This document shows positions 35,413 to 44,945 of a stretch of DNA of 64,000 bases, piece after piece. Source of the stretch: Paenibacillus humicus NBRC 102415 (GTDB lineage: Bacteria > Bacillota > Bacilli > Paenibacillales > Paenibacillaceae); the NCBI RefSeq assembly GCF_004000905.1, contig NZ_BIMD01000022.1, positions 1-64,000 on the forward strand, read 5' to 3'. Position 1 is the first letter of the stretch. Each line of letters starts with the position of its first letter. The position numbers were made by a program, and so were the translations under genes. Under the pieces are notes generated by a model, which searched no databases, was not told where the DNA came from, and saw nothing but the letters and a program-made list of their open reading frames with translations.

Positions 35413-36831
35413 ATGTCCGAACATCTCAAGCGTCCTCGGGCTGCCGCCGCCGGAGGGGCGGGCTCCGAAGGGGGCGCAAACGGCCTTTCTTGGTGGAAGC
35501 TGTCGCTGTTCGGAGCGGGCTGCACGATCGGCACCGCTTTTTTTCTCGGCACCGGCATCGCCGTCCGCCGGAGCGGCTTCCTCGTGCTGCCGATTTTTCT
35601 GGCTGCTGCCGCGGCCACTTATTTCGTCTATGAGGCGCTTGCTTCCATGACGGCCGAGCAGCCGGAAAAGGGCTCGTTCCGAGCGTATGCCAAAAAAGCG
35701 TACGGAAGATGGGCCGGCTTCAGCACGGGCTGGATCTACTGGTCTTCCGAGCTGCTCATTCTCGGGGGCTCCCTGACAGCTCTCGGGCTGTTCACGCGGT
35801 ACTGGCTTCCGGCTGTTCCGCTATGGGTTTTTGCCGCAGGCTACGCCGTGCTGGCGCTCGCCGTCGTCGTGCTGGGGTCCAAAGGAATCAACACCGCCGA
35901 GAACCTGTTCGCCGTCGTGAAAATCGCGGCCGTCGCCATGTTCATCGCCGTCGCCGCCTTCATGCTGCTGAGCGGCAGAACGTCCCCGGCGGCAAAGCCG
36001 GCGGAGTGGAGGGGGCTGCTGGAGGCCGGCGGCTGGAAAGGCGCCTGGAGCGGACTTCTATACGCCTTCTACGCCTTCAGCGGCATCGAGGTGATGGGTT
36101 TCATGGCTGCCGGACTGAAGCGGCCTGCGGATGCCCCCAAGGCGGGCCGCATCATGCTGCTCGGCATTGGAATCCTCTATCTTCTTTCCATCGGCCTTGC
36201 AATTGTGGTCGTGCCGCGTTCGGATATGAATTCCTCGGAAAGCCCGTTTGTCCAGACGCTCGAGGTGATGAGGCTGTCCGTGCTCGTCCATATGCTCAAC
36301 GGGGTGCTGATCGTCGCCGGATTCTCGATCCTCGTCGCCTCTCTGTACGGCGTATCCACGATGCTGGTGTCGCTCGCATCGGACGGAGACGCTCCGCGCT
36401 GGCTGACGCGGACGGCGGGGGCCCGGCGCCTGCCATGGGCGGCGCTGCTCGTCAACGCGGGCGGCATGACGGTCTCCGTCGTGCTTGCCCTGCTTCTGCC
36501 CTCGACGCTGTTCGAGCATCTGGCGACAGCCGGCGGCCTGGTGCTTCTCTATGTATGGATGTTCATCGTCGCGACTTATCTGAAGCTGCATAAGCCGGGG
36601 CTTCCGGGATGGATCAAAAGCGGGACGGCGCTTGCCCTCATGGCGGCCGCCGCCTCCGGCTCGCTGCTGGAGCCGGCAGGCCGGCCAGGCTTCTGGGCCA
36701 GTCTGGCGATTGCCGCGGCGGTGGGCGCCGTCACGCTGGCCATGTCGAGACGCTGGAAGGGCGGACAGCCGCAGCCAGGCGAGGAGAAGCGTTCCGAGGG
36801 CGACGCTTGCGGGGAGACGGCTTCATCCTGA
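35413..36831 (+). CDS. APC-superfamily amino acid permease
   Basis: 472 aa with about 12 TM helices. The first helix carries LFGAGCTIGTAFFLGTGIAV, the Gly-rich unwound segment of amino acid-polyamine-organocation carriers, and FYAFSGIEVMGFMA corresponds to the conserved TM6 region. RBS AAGGGAGGC. Possibly co-transcribed with the acetyltransferase gene. Substrate not predictable. It converges with the minus-strand YqcI-type gene 71 bp downstream; no strong terminator was seen in that gap. Confidence 0.9.
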   Translation: MSEHLKRPRAAAAGGAGSEGGANGLSWWKLSLFGAGCTIGTAFFLGTGIAVRRSGFLVLPIFLAAAAATYFVYEALASMTAEQPEKGSFRAYAKKAYGRWAGFSTGWIYWSSELLILGGSLTALGLFTRYWLPAVPLWVFAAGYAVLALAVVVLGSKGINTAENLFAVVKIAAVAMFIAVAAFMLLSGRTSPAAKPAEWRGLLEAGGWKGAWSGLLYAFYAFSGIEVMGFMAAGLKRPADAPKAGRIMLLGIGILYLLSIGLAIVVVPRSDMNSSESPFVQTLEVMRLSVLVHMLNGVLIVAGFSILVASLYGVSTMLVSLASDGDAPRWLTRTAGARRLPWAALLVNAGGMTVSVVLALLLPSTLFEHLATAGGLVLLYVWMFIVATYLKLHKPGLPGWIKSGTALALMAAAASGSLLEPAGRPGFWASLAIAAAVGAVTLAMSRRWKGGQPQPGEEKRSEGDACGETASS

Positions 36832-36902
36832 GGCGGCGAACGTTTCGTCTTCTCGCCTGAGCGCTCAAGACCCGCGAGAATGCTTCCTTGCGGAATCCGG
36901 AT

Positions 36903-37661
36903 CTAGTCGCCGGCAGGCAGCTTGATTTTGCCGCTCAGGAACGGGCATTTCGACAAGGCGCTGTCGTCGTCCCGCAAATAGTATTGCTGCCATTCCTGGT
37001 TGTCCTGCTGGCCGTACCATTTGAGCGACGGATGGGCGGGGATGCCGTCGTAGTCCGCCAGCTTCCTGCGGATGATTTTTTTCATGTTGCGGCCGAAGGG
37101 CGTGGAGTCGTTGATTTCCCGGAAAACCCAGCGCGGCTGGAAAGCTGCGAGAAAGCCGGAAAAGGAGCGGCTGCGCCGGACCACATGGGCCGGAGTGGCG
37201 CAAAAGGCGAAATAGGGCTCTCCGCCGAAGCAGAATTCCCATTCGTGATGCCCGGGATCCCGGGGAATCGATTCCGGCCAGGGTGCCGGGTCCAGCCTGG
37301 AAGCGCCGCTGAGAAGAGACCAGAACAGCTCCTCGTAGGTTTCCACGGACGCGCTCTCCAGCAGATCCTCGGGAGTGCGGAAGAAGATGACCAGCGAGGC
37401 GTATTTGCCCGTTTCCCCGGACAAGGGACCGTACTGCGCAAGCAGATCGGCGACTTCGCGCGCCGCCGCTTCCGTACGCGGGTCGGGAGCGAACCCGAAC
37501 CGCAGATTGTCGGTCAGGAAGCCCTGCCTGCCCGGCACGCAAGGATAGGAATTGTCGTCGTCGGCGATCATGGAAGCAAAGCTCAGGTAGGCTTCCCTTT
37601 CCCACTTCTCCAGTGACATTGAGTGATGTTCAAGCCAGCTTTTCGCATGCAGTTGTGCCAT
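36903..37661 (-). CDS. YqcI/YcgG family protein
   Basis: 252 aa, soluble. Family features: FPCVPGRQGF-like block (NSYPCVPGRQGFLTDNLRFGF), LVIFFRTPE, ESIPRDPGHHEWEFCFGGEPYFAFCATPAH and PRWVFREIN. The start at 37661 is the first ATG after AAAGGAGG with a usable spacing (about 13 nt); longer frames begin upstream of the site. Biochemical function of this family is not established to my knowledge. It follows the LysE-type gene on the same strand by 76 nt and may be co-transcribed. Confidence 0.82.
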   Translation of the reverse strand: MAQLHAKSWLEHHSMSLEKWEREAYLSFASMIADDDNSYPCVPGRQGFLTDNLRFGFAPDPRTEAAAREVADLLAQYGPLSGETGKYASLVIFFRTPEDLLESASVETYEELFWSLLSGASRLDPAPWPESIPRDPGHHEWEFCFGGEPYFAFCATPAHVVRRSRSFSGFLAAFQPRWVFREINDSTPFGRNMKKIIRRKLADYDGIPAHPSLKWYGQQDNQEWQQYYLRDDDSALSKCPFLSGKIKLPAGD

Positions 37662-37737
37662 CCGTCCTTGCCATCCTCCTTTGATACGTCGCTTCATCGT
37701 ATGTAAGGAGTGGGAGTTGGGTGAACGTCCCGGCATT

Positions 37738-38361
37738 CTAGGCCGTCAGCTGGAGGAAGGCCTGCCAGCCGAAGTAAAGGCCGAAGCCGATCAGCGACAG
37801 CCCTGCCAGGGAGGAGATGCCTTGCAGGACGCGGCTGCTGGCGAATCGCCGCAGCGAGCTTGCGAGTGCGGCCATGACGACGTCCCAGAGCAGGATGCCC
37901 GCGAAAATTCCGGTGCTGTGCAGGAGCAGCAGAGAGAGGCCCTCATGGGAGCTCCCGGCGATCAGGGAGCCGTAGATGCCGAGCCAGAACAGGATATTGA
38001 GCGGGTTGAGGAGCGCCATCAGGAAGCCGGAGCGGAAGGATGCGGCTCTCGTCGTTTCCTCATGGAGCGGACCCGGCAGCGAGGGGGAAGCGGCCTTCAG
38101 CGTCTCGAGACCGGTGTACATGAGCACGAAGAAGCCGAAAGAGAACAGCAGCGTGCGCATGAAGCCGGTCGCCAGGAAGTTCGCCACGCCGAAATAAATC
38201 AGCAGCATGTACAGCGCGTCGGCAGCCATGGCGCCGATTCCGACCAGCCATGCATGGGTGAAGCCGAACCGGGCTCCCTTGTCCAGCTGGGCGGCGTTGA
38301 TGGGGCCGATCGGAGCCGACAGGGACAGACCCAGCAGCACATAGGCCAAAAAGGCGTTCAT
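37738..38361 (-). CDS. LysE/RhtB-family amino acid exporter
   Basis: 207 aa, about six TM helices, with the N-terminal family signature LSLSAPIGPINAAQLDKGARFGF and MALLNPLNILFWLGIYG. LysE proteins export amino acids or related compounds by proton-motive force. RBS GGAGGTGA directly upstream. It sits between the DUF1989 and YqcI genes on the minus strand; a shared nitrogen-metabolism role is only a guess. Confidence 0.9.
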   Translation of the reverse strand: MNAFLAYVLLGLSLSAPIGPINAAQLDKGARFGFTHAWLVGIGAMAADALYMLLIYFGVANFLATGFMRTLLFSFGFFVLMYTGLETLKAASPSLPGPLHEETTRAASFRSGFLMALLNPLNILFWLGIYGSLIAGSSHEGLSLLLLHSTGIFAGILLWDVVMAALASSLRRFASSRVLQGISSLAGLSLIGFGLYFGWQAFLQLTA

Positions 38362-38537
38362 CCGAAATTCACCTCCAGAGGAAATAGGCTTGCCTGCAAC
38401 GGGTACAAGTCATCCTATTCCTATTCGGAGGCTTATTTTTGTAGAAGGACAAATAGGGGCGCCGGAGCGGCGTCCCTGGAAACAGTTCGATTCAACGACT
38501 CCCATGTGTCGCCCGGCCGATCCATCGATCGCCGTGA

Positions 38538-39131
38538 TCAGTCGACAACTTCGACGCGGATCGGCGTGCAGGCATAGCTGTTGCAGGCGCTTTCCGAGCA
38601 GGGGCAGGCAGAGACGGCGACGATCAGATCCATTTCCGCCCTCAGCTCCACCGCGTCGCCCGCCTTCGATAGCGGACGCTCGACGGAAATGCTGCCGTCC
38701 GGATGGATGACGGTGTTCATGAACACGTTGAACGCGTAATGCTGGTCCGGCTCCGGCAAGCCGTACGGCTCCAGTGCCCGGGTCAGGTTTTCATGGCAGC
38801 TGGCGTGGTTTTTCTTGCCGTACAAAAACTCGTACATCTCCGGACGGCAGGAGGCGTTGATGAAATCGTGGACGCCGACGTCGTCGGCGACAACGGTCAG
38901 GATCGGACGGTATTTGTTGGAGTAGAGAATATCCCCCGGACGGACCTTCATCTTATGGAGGGCGTCCATCGTCACGTTGGGATCGATCCTCTCGGTCGTG
39001 TCGTCAGCGCGGTAAGCGACGAAATCGGCCACCTGCTCGCCCTCGACATCCGTCACCCGGATGACTTGGCCTTTGTTTACTTTGAAGCCGATTCCTTCTC
39101 CGGCTGGAATCAGCCAGTGGCTCTGCGGCAT
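38538..39131 (-). CDS. DUF1989 (urea carboxylase-associated) family protein
   Basis: 197 aa cytoplasmic protein. It carries the DUF1989 features VEGEQVADFVAYRADD, SCRPEMYEFLYG, YAFNVFMNT and the C-terminal Cys cluster ACPCSESACNSY. Some members (CgdA/CgdB type) act on carboxyguanidine in guanidine breakdown; a lone copy without a carboxylase gene, as here, may do something else. A weak GC hairpin at 38454-38476 could terminate its transcript before the LysE-type gene, 176 nt away. No guanidine riboswitch was recognised upstream. Confidence 0.85.
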   Translation of the reverse strand: MPQSHWLIPAGEGIGFKVNKGQVIRVTDVEGEQVADFVAYRADDTTERIDPNVTMDALHKMKVRPGDILYSNKYRPILTVVADDVGVHDFINASCRPEMYEFLYGKKNHASCHENLTRALEPYGLPEPDQHYAFNVFMNTVIHPDGSISVERPLSKAGDAVELRAEMDLIVAVSACPCSESACNSYACTPIRVEVVD

Positions 39132-39332
39132 GCTCGGTTCACCCTTCCTATGGTCATCTAGTCAGTATGGCTGTAAGGCGATCGGGGCATGCATCGGGAC
39201 GCCCGGACCGTCGGCAGCGGCGGAAAAGTTGTCTGTCCGGCACGCGGCGTGATATCCTGCATGATAGACCTATCGTTTCCGGCAGAGGCGAGAGCGTGGA
39301 CCGGAAGGATGCTGAAAGGGGCATTTCGCATC

Positions 39333-39797
39333 ATGAGCAAGGGCGCATTCATGGGGGAAGACAGGCAAGCCTGGCTGGAATCGTTTCAATTTTCCATCCC
39401 GCTGAAAATCCGTTATTGCGAGACGGACATGCTGGGGCATGTCAACAACGTCAGCTACTTCATGTATTTCGAGCAGGGCAGGATCGAGTACGTCGAGAAC
39501 CTGGGGCTGACCGACGAGCTGTTCAGCGACAAGACGGTATCCGTCGTGGCGGATCTCGAATGCCAGTACCTGGGCCAAATTTATCTCCGCGACCAGCTGC
39601 GGCTGCATGTGAAGACAGCCAAGCTCGGACGCTCGTCCATGGACATCCATTACGCGCTTACCGTCGGGGAAGAGCTCAGGGCCGCGGGACGCGGCACGGT
39701 CGTGCTGATCGATACGGCCAGCGGCCGCAGCACCGCCATCCCGGATCATGTGCGGGAGGCGCTCCGCTCCTTCGAGGGCGAGGGAATGACCGATTAA
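39333..39797 (+). CDS. 4HBT-family acyl-CoA thioesterase
   Basis: 154 aa hot-dog-fold thioesterase. The motif RYCETDMLGHVNNVSYF contains the conserved Asp of 4-hydroxybenzoyl-CoA thioesterase-like enzymes, followed by LECQYLGQIYLRDQL. The start at 39333 is 11 nt after AAAGGGG; ATG 39351 is an alternative. Hydrolyses acyl-CoA thioesters; chain preference unknown. Divergent from DUF1989 and 183 nt upstream of the UgtP-like gene. Confidence 0.88.
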   Translation: MSKGAFMGEDRQAWLESFQFSIPLKIRYCETDMLGHVNNVSYFMYFEQGRIEYVENLGLTDELFSDKTVSVVADLECQYLGQIYLRDQLRLHVKTAKLGRSSMDIHYALTVGEELRAAGRGTVVLIDTASGRSTAIPDHVREALRSFEGEGMTD

Positions 39798-39980
39798 CCG
39801 GACTTCGGTCCAGGACAGGAACATTCCACAGACGGTATGCCTCAAGCGCCCCATCGCGGTAAGCTGGTTCCAGACGACATCTTGCGGGCAGGGCATGCGG
39901 AAGAAGACTATTTCGGCCGAACGAGCCGTATGTATAAGCGGAAGCTGCCACCGGCTAAGATCTTGAAGGAGGAACCCCCT

Positions 39981-41174
39981 TTGGTACCTATAAGCCAGCA
40001 GAGGATCCTGGTCTTGACCGGGACGCTGGGCGACGGCCACAACCAGGCGGCCGGAGCCATCGCGGAAGCGGCGGCGCGGCAATATCCCGACGCTGTTGTC
40101 CGGGTCGTGGATTTCATGCAGTGGACGCATCCCAAGACGCATTCCGTAGGCAGATTCTTCTACATGCAGGGCGTCAAAGGCTTGCCGTCCTTGTACGGAT
40201 ACCTGTACCGCGCCACCCGCGACGAGAACCGCCTGTCCGGGATGTTCAAGCAGATGCGCACGTTCCGCTCCGGGAGGATGATGGAGCTGCTGGAGGAATT
40301 CAGGCCCTCCGTCGTAGTCAGCACCTTCCCGCCCGCTGCAGCGGCGATGTCCCGTCTCAAGACGGCCGGGCTGACGTCGGTCGCCACGGTGACGGTGATG
40401 ACCGATTACGCGCGGCACAGCTACTGGCTCCATCCGGGCACGGACCGGTACATCGTCGGCTCCGAGTCGATCCAGCGCTCCCTGACGGAGCTCGGCATAC
40501 CGGCTGGAGCCGTATCGGTCACCGGCATGCCCGTCCGCTTCTCCTTCGGACGCGCCTACGACCGTCTGGAGCTGCGGCGCAAGCATGGGCTCAGCCCCAC
40601 CCTGCCGGTCGTTCTCGTCATGGGCGGGGGCGACGGCCTGATCGGACGGCGGCTGCTGACGCTGCTGGATTCCGCCGAGGACATGCCGCCCGCCCAGTAC
40701 GTCTTCGTCTGCGGCCGCAACGAGAAGCTGCGCCGCCAGCTGGAGAAACGGCTGGAAGCGATGGGCGGACCGCATCGGATCCTCGTGACAGGCTTCATCG
40801 ACTATGTGCACGAGCTCATGGCCGCAGCCGACGTCATGGTGACGAAGCCGGGCGGCCTCACCGTCTCCGAGGCTCTGTCGCAGGAGCTGCCGATGATTCT
40901 GTTCAAGCCGATTCCGGGACAAGAGCAGGAGAACTCGGCTTATCTGACGCGGCTGGGAGCCGCAGTGGAAGCCCGCTCCAAGTCGGACCTCATGCGTAGG
41001 CTGCGCCAGGTCATCGCGGAAGACGCGCTGCGCGCCCGCCTGCGCAAGAACGCATCGCTGAACAAGCCGGAGCATGGCGCGGATCGGGCCGTGCATGCGA
41101 TCATCCGGATGCTCGGCCAATCGGCCGAAGGCGCGGACGCCGCAGCTCTTCGCTTGGCGGCTGCCCATGCGTGA
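39981..41174 (+). CDS. UgtP/MGDG synthase-like glycosyltransferase (GT28)
   Basis: 397 aa. N-terminal MGDG-synthase domain (ILVLTGTLGDGHNQAAGAI, VVDFMQWTHPKTH) and C-terminal GT28 domain (VLVMGGGDGLIGRRLL, YVFVCGRN, VTGFIDYVHELMAAADVMVTKPGGLTVSEAL). Such enzymes transfer glucose or galactose from UDP-sugar to diacylglycerol, making the glycolipid anchor of lipoteichoic acid. TTG start at 39981 lies 8 nt after AAGGAGG; in-frame ATGs upstream lack a ribosome site. Peripheral membrane protein at the inner leaflet. Moderately sure of substrate class. Confidence 0.85.
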   Translation: MVPISQQRILVLTGTLGDGHNQAAGAIAEAAARQYPDAVVRVVDFMQWTHPKTHSVGRFFYMQGVKGLPSLYGYLYRATRDENRLSGMFKQMRTFRSGRMMELLEEFRPSVVVSTFPPAAAAMSRLKTAGLTSVATVTVMTDYARHSYWLHPGTDRYIVGSESIQRSLTELGIPAGAVSVTGMPVRFSFGRAYDRLELRRKHGLSPTLPVVLVMGGGDGLIGRRLLTLLDSAEDMPPAQYVFVCGRNEKLRRQLEKRLEAMGGPHRILVTGFIDYVHELMAAADVMVTKPGGLTVSEALSQELPMILFKPIPGQEQENSAYLTRLGAAVEARSKSDLMRRLRQVIAEDALRARLRKNASLNKPEHGADRAVHAIIRMLGQSAEGADAAALRLAAAHA

Positions 41175-41247
41175 CAGCTGCACAAGCTGGAGACGTTGCT
41201 CAAGCATGACGGTCGGGCAGGCATGAGAATGCGGCAGGCATGACCGA

Positions 41248-41340
41248 TTGCTGCGCACGCATCCGGAGATGCAAAAGCTCAGCTGCGCATCCATCCGAAG
41301 CTGCAACAGCTCAGCTGCGCAGACATCGGAAGATACAAGA
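41248..41340. repeat. Degenerate ~33-bp tandem repeat, three copies
   Basis: Units starting with (A/T)GCTGCGCA and ending AAGCTC/CAGCTC lie at 41248-41280, 41281-41312 and 41313-41340; the third ends in the terminator stem. A diverged fragment may lie further upstream (41171-41215). Confidence 0.65.
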
Positions 41341-41374
41341 AGGAATTCGGCCATCGGCCCGGATTCCTTTTTTT
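41340..41374 (+). terminator. Intrinsic terminator
   Basis: AAGGAATTCGG / CCGGATTCCTT stem (one G-T pair) followed by seven T. It ends the glycosyltransferase transcript. Confidence 0.85.
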
Positions 41375-41631
41375 GATTTTTGCTGTCGGCGGCATCGTGT
41401 TTTTGTACTGATTTCGCCTGCCGTCTGCTTTATTTTTCAGGATGGCTTGCCTGATCAAAAATGTATGCGCTATCATAACAATTGTGACGAAAACGCTCAA
41501 AACGATGTCAGATTTTCCGATATTTATTGGAAATACGAGGAAAATTGGCATCGAAATGTTCTGGCGCTCGTCCAAATCCTTGACTATGATGGTAGAAAAC
41601 ATCCCAAAACTCGCCTGGGGGAATCGGCAGC
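41375..41631 (+). promoter_or_regulatory. Upstream region of the second YesM/YesN operon, with a cre-like site
   Basis: This AT-rich leader contains CGAAAACGCTCAAA at 41488-41501, which matches the CcpA cre consensus at 12 of 14 positions, and a TTTCC-N10-GGAAA dyad at about 41514-41533. No -35/-10 pair could be fixed. Catabolite control of a sugar-sensing system would be sensible. Confidence 0.4.
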
Positions 41632-43419
41632 ATGGAAAACTGGCTCGGCAAATCACTCAAACACAAGCTATCCCTCCTGACGATTCTAGCCGTGCTCGTG
41701 CCGCTGATGTCGCTCGGACTGCTGTCCTACTCAATCGCCGAGGGGCTGTCGGAAGAGAAAGCCAAGATCGACGGCATGAAGACGCTGGATCTGCTCCAGG
41801 CTTACCTGGACAACATGGTCGCGGACGTGGAGAACATGTCGCTCTTCCTGATCGGCAACGAGAATGTCCAGAAGGATCTGCAGGCCGGACAGCGCGATGC
41901 GCGCAAGCAGACCGCCATCATCAGCTTTCTGACCGATCTGGCCTTCTCCAAGCCGTATATCAGCAACATCACCATCGACGGATCGGGCGGAAGCTCGCCC
42001 GTGAGCATCCGCTCCGTCGTCTCCTCCGGCCTTGACCGCCTTGCGGCCGAGGACCCGGAGCATTACGGCCCGCATGCCAAATGGTGGTCGTCCGTCTACG
42101 TGCAGACGACTTCCCTGGACAGCCAGCAGGTGCTGACGATGTCCCGGCCGATCCGCAGCACGACGCGTTACGACAAAGTCATCGGCCAGCTGCGAATCAG
42201 CCTCGACCAGTCGGTCATCGCCCGCCAGCTGCGGCAGTCCGAGCTGGAAGGCTCGGGCTCGGTCGTGCTGCTCGACGGACAGGGCCGGATTATGGCCGGA
42301 CCGCCGCGCTGGGAGACGAACCGCCCCCTTACGGATTATTTGCCGGGCTTGACCGGGCTGGACGGAGAGAGCGGCGTGCTCACTTACGGCCAGAACGACA
42401 CCCGTTCCACCGTCCTGTACCGCTCGCTCGGCAGAGCCGACTGGAAGCTCGCCGGCATCATCCCCTTTCAGGAGTACCGCTCCCAGAACCGCTATTTCCT
42501 TACGCTCACCGCAATCTCGGTATGCATCGCCCTCCTGTTCGTCATTGTCGTCGTCGGCTTCATCGTGCGCAAGGTGACCGGGCCGCTCTCCTCGCTGACG
42601 AGGCAGCTGCGGGGCGCGAATCCCGAGGAGCCGCTGCCTGTAATTCCGGTCACAACAATCGACGAGGTCGGCCAGCTGGTCATCAGCTACAATCGGCTCA
42701 GCAGCCGCATCGTCAACCTGACGGAGGAAGTGAAGCGGAGCGAGAGCATGAAGAAGGAAGCGGACATGCTGGCGCTGCAAGCCCAGATCAACCCTCATTT
42801 CCTTTACAACACTCTGTCTTCCGTCCAGTGGATGGCGCTGATGAACAAGGATGCCCGCACGGCGGAAATGGTCGGCTCGCTCAGCGACTTCCTCCGCTTC
42901 AGCCTCAACAAGGGGCAGGAATACTGTACGGTGTCCCAGGAAATCAGCCATGTGCAGAGCTATATCAAGGTACAGTCGATCCGTTATCCGGAGCGGTTCT
43001 GGTTCCGCACGGAGGTGCCTCAAGAGCTGCTGGAGCGCCGGATGCTGAAGCTGCTGCTGCAGCCGCTGATCGAGAACGCCCTGCTGCACGGCATTCTCAA
43101 GCGGCCCGAGCCCGGAGGCATCGAGGTCATCGCCGCTCCCGTCGAGGAGGGAATCCGCTTCACGGTCCGGGATGACGGAGTCGGCATTGAGCCGGCGAAG
43201 CTGGAGGAGCTGCGGGGCCTGCTCGTGAGCCGGCTGCTGCCGGGCTTCGATACGGCGACCGGGGGAGAATACGGCAGCTACGGGCTGCGCAACGTGCACA
43301 ACCGGCTGCTGCTCCATTATGGTCCGGGCGCAGGCCTGCAGGTGGAGAGCCGCGTCGGAGAAGGGACAGTCGTCATGTTCGTGCTGCCGGAGCCGGCCGA
43401 GGAGGAGGGAAGCGGATGA
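41632..43419 (+). CDS. YesM-type sensor histidine kinase
   Basis: 595 aa. TM1 (LLTILAVLVPLMSLGLLSYS), extracellular sensor domain (~residues 35-290), TM2 (FLTLTAISVCIALLFVIVVVGF), HAMP, phospho-acceptor His in NPHFLYNTLSSVQ, and ATPase motifs ENALLHG, RDDGVGIE and GLRNVHNR. Unlike the kinase at 1741-3665, this frame is intact. It overlaps its response regulator in ATGA. Extracellular sugar sensing, with control of the importer at 45037, is the likely role. Confidence 0.93.
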   Translation: MENWLGKSLKHKLSLLTILAVLVPLMSLGLLSYSIAEGLSEEKAKIDGMKTLDLLQAYLDNMVADVENMSLFLIGNENVQKDLQAGQRDARKQTAIISFLTDLAFSKPYISNITIDGSGGSSPVSIRSVVSSGLDRLAAEDPEHYGPHAKWWSSVYVQTTSLDSQQVLTMSRPIRSTTRYDKVIGQLRISLDQSVIARQLRQSELEGSGSVVLLDGQGRIMAGPPRWETNRPLTDYLPGLTGLDGESGVLTYGQNDTRSTVLYRSLGRADWKLAGIIPFQEYRSQNRYFLTLTAISVCIALLFVIVVVGFIVRKVTGPLSSLTRQLRGANPEEPLPVIPVTTIDEVGQLVISYNRLSSRIVNLTEEVKRSESMKKEADMLALQAQINPHFLYNTLSSVQWMALMNKDARTAEMVGSLSDFLRFSLNKGQEYCTVSQEISHVQSYIKVQSIRYPERFWFRTEVPQELLERRMLKLLLQPLIENALLHGILKRPEPGGIEVIAAPVEEGIRFTVRDDGVGIEPAKLEELRGLLVSRLLPGFDTATGGEYGSYGLRNVHNRLLLHYGPGAGLQVESRVGEGTVVMFVLPEPAEEEGSG

Positions 43420-44945
43420 AGCTGCTCATAGTCGACGATGAAGTCATCATCCGTACCGGTTTGAGCACGGTCATTCCTTGGGCGGAGAACGGCTTCAGCC
43501 TGCTGCCCGCAGCGGCTTCCGCGGAGGAAGCGCTGATGCGCATCCCGGTGGAGAGGCCGGAGCTGATTCTCACCGACATCCGCATGACGGGAGCAAGCGG
43601 CCTCGAGATGAGCTCGGAGGTGTTCGCCTCTTATCCGGATACCGAGGTCATCGTGCTGTCCGGTTATGATGAATTTACTTATGCCCAGCAAGCCATCAGG
43701 CAGGGCGTGAGCGAGTATCTGCTCAAGACGAGCGGTCCGGACGAGATTTTGCAGGCGGCGCTGCGGGCGAGAGACCGGCGCCGCAGCAAGTTGGAGCGCG
43801 AGGAGAGCAGACGGATGCAGTCGGAAGCCTATTACGGGCAGCAGATCTCCCGCCTTCTGGGAGGAGGGCGGCCGGAGCCGGAGCTGCTGGAGCAGACGTT
43901 CGACTGGCATCCCGCCCTGCGCGCTGTCGGCCGGAGCCGCGGCCTGCAGCTATGGCTGCTCGGCTATGCCGGTCCGGCCGCTGCGCGCGGACTCGCCGAG
44001 GAGGCGGTCCAGCAGCTGGCCGGCCTTCTGGGCGTCCCTGCCGCCGCGCATGAACGGGGCTGGCTGCTTGCGGCCGCTGTCCGCGATGGGCAGGAGCTCG
44101 TTCCGCAGATGCGCTCCATCGTCCGGAAGGCTGCGGCGGCCGGAGTGCCGCTCCATGCGGCCGGCGGCGAAGTCCAGCCGGGCTGGGACGGCATGGAGGC
44201 GGCGAGAAGGACAGCGCTGCATGCGTATTCAAGCCGCTACCTGGCCGGCAGCGGCGGCGTCGTCCTGAATGCCGAGGTGAGCGGGCGCGAGGGCATGCGC
44301 ACCGTATGCTCTCCGGAGGAGGAGAGGGAGATCGCGCGCATGCTTCAAGCCGGTAGGGCGGAGGCGGTGGAGCAATGGACCGATCGTCTCCTGGAGAGCA
44401 TCCGTTCCGAGGGGAAGGCGACGCCGGCTTCCGCAACCGCTTATTTCCACTCCGTGCTCATCGCCGGCTGCCGCTGGCTGGACCGCAGCGCGGAATCCGT
44501 CGGGGCGGAGCCGGCTGCTCCACTGGAGGGCCTGGAGATCAGCGGCCTGGAGGAGCAGCCGCGCGAGACGCTCATCACCTGCCTGCTCACGCTGGCGAGC
44601 CGGTACAGGGAGCTGGCTTCCGGCGGCCACGGAGCCGTCAGGCGAGCCTGCGAATACATCCGCGAGCATCTCAGCAGCAGCCTGTCGCTGCAGCAGGTCG
44701 CCCGGCATGTCCACATGAATCCGACTTATTTCAGCGAGCTGTTCAAACGGGAGGCCGGACTCACCTATCTGGAGTTCGTCACGGCCGCGCGCATGGAGCG
44801 GGCGCGGGATCTGCTGCTGCATACGCCTGCCAAGGTCGCGCGCATCGCCGCGGAGGTCGGGTATGAGGACGCCAAGCATTTCAACAAGCTGTTCAAGACG
44901 CATAGCGGCTGCACGCCGACCGAATTCCGCCAGGCGGGCAGGTGA
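43416..44945 (+). CDS. YesN-type response regulator (receiver + AraC HTH)
   Basis: 509 aa. Receiver domain with D8/D9 acidic pair and phospho-acceptor D54 (LILTDIRMTG), Lys in SEYLLKTSG; a long, Ala-rich linker; and a C-terminal AraC HTH (ACEYIREHLSSSLSLQQVARHVHMNPTY... split helices, KVARIAAEVGYEDAKHFNKLF). Translation is coupled to the kinase. It sits 91 nt upstream of a sugar ABC operon in the same orientation, its probable target. The gap contains a C-rich/G-rich stretch without a clear terminator. Confidence 0.93.
   Translation: MKLLIVDDEVIIRTGLSTVIPWAENGFSLLPAAASAEEALMRIPVERPELILTDIRMTGASGLEMSSEVFASYPDTEVIVLSGYDEFTYAQQAIRQGVSEYLLKTSGPDEILQAALRARDRRRSKLEREESRRMQSEAYYGQQISRLLGGGRPEPELLEQTFDWHPALRAVGRSRGLQLWLLGYAGPAAARGLAEEAVQQLAGLLGVPAAAHERGWLLAAAVRDGQELVPQMRSIVRKAAAAGVPLHAAGGEVQPGWDGMEAARRTALHAYSSRYLAGSGGVVLNAEVSGREGMRTVCSPEEEREIARMLQAGRAEAVEQWTDRLLESIRSEGKATPASATAYFHSVLIAGCRWLDRSAESVGAEPAAPLEGLEISGLEEQPRETLITCLLTLASRYRELASGGHGAVRRACEYIREHLSSSLSLQQVARHVHMNPTYFSELFKREAGLTYLEFVTAARMERARDLLLHTPAKVARIAAEVGYEDAKHFNKLFKTHSGCTPTEFRQAGR

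Noticed and set aside
39270-41354. 694-codon minus-strand frame across the thioesterase and glycosyltransferase genes
   Set aside because: It spans two well-supported genes and their spacer in antisense, with no ribosome site.
41442-42035. 197-codon plus-strand frame at the start of the second sensor kinase
   Set aside because: Out-of-frame overlap with a kinase that has full motifs; sequence after ~41640 is Arg-rich shadow.
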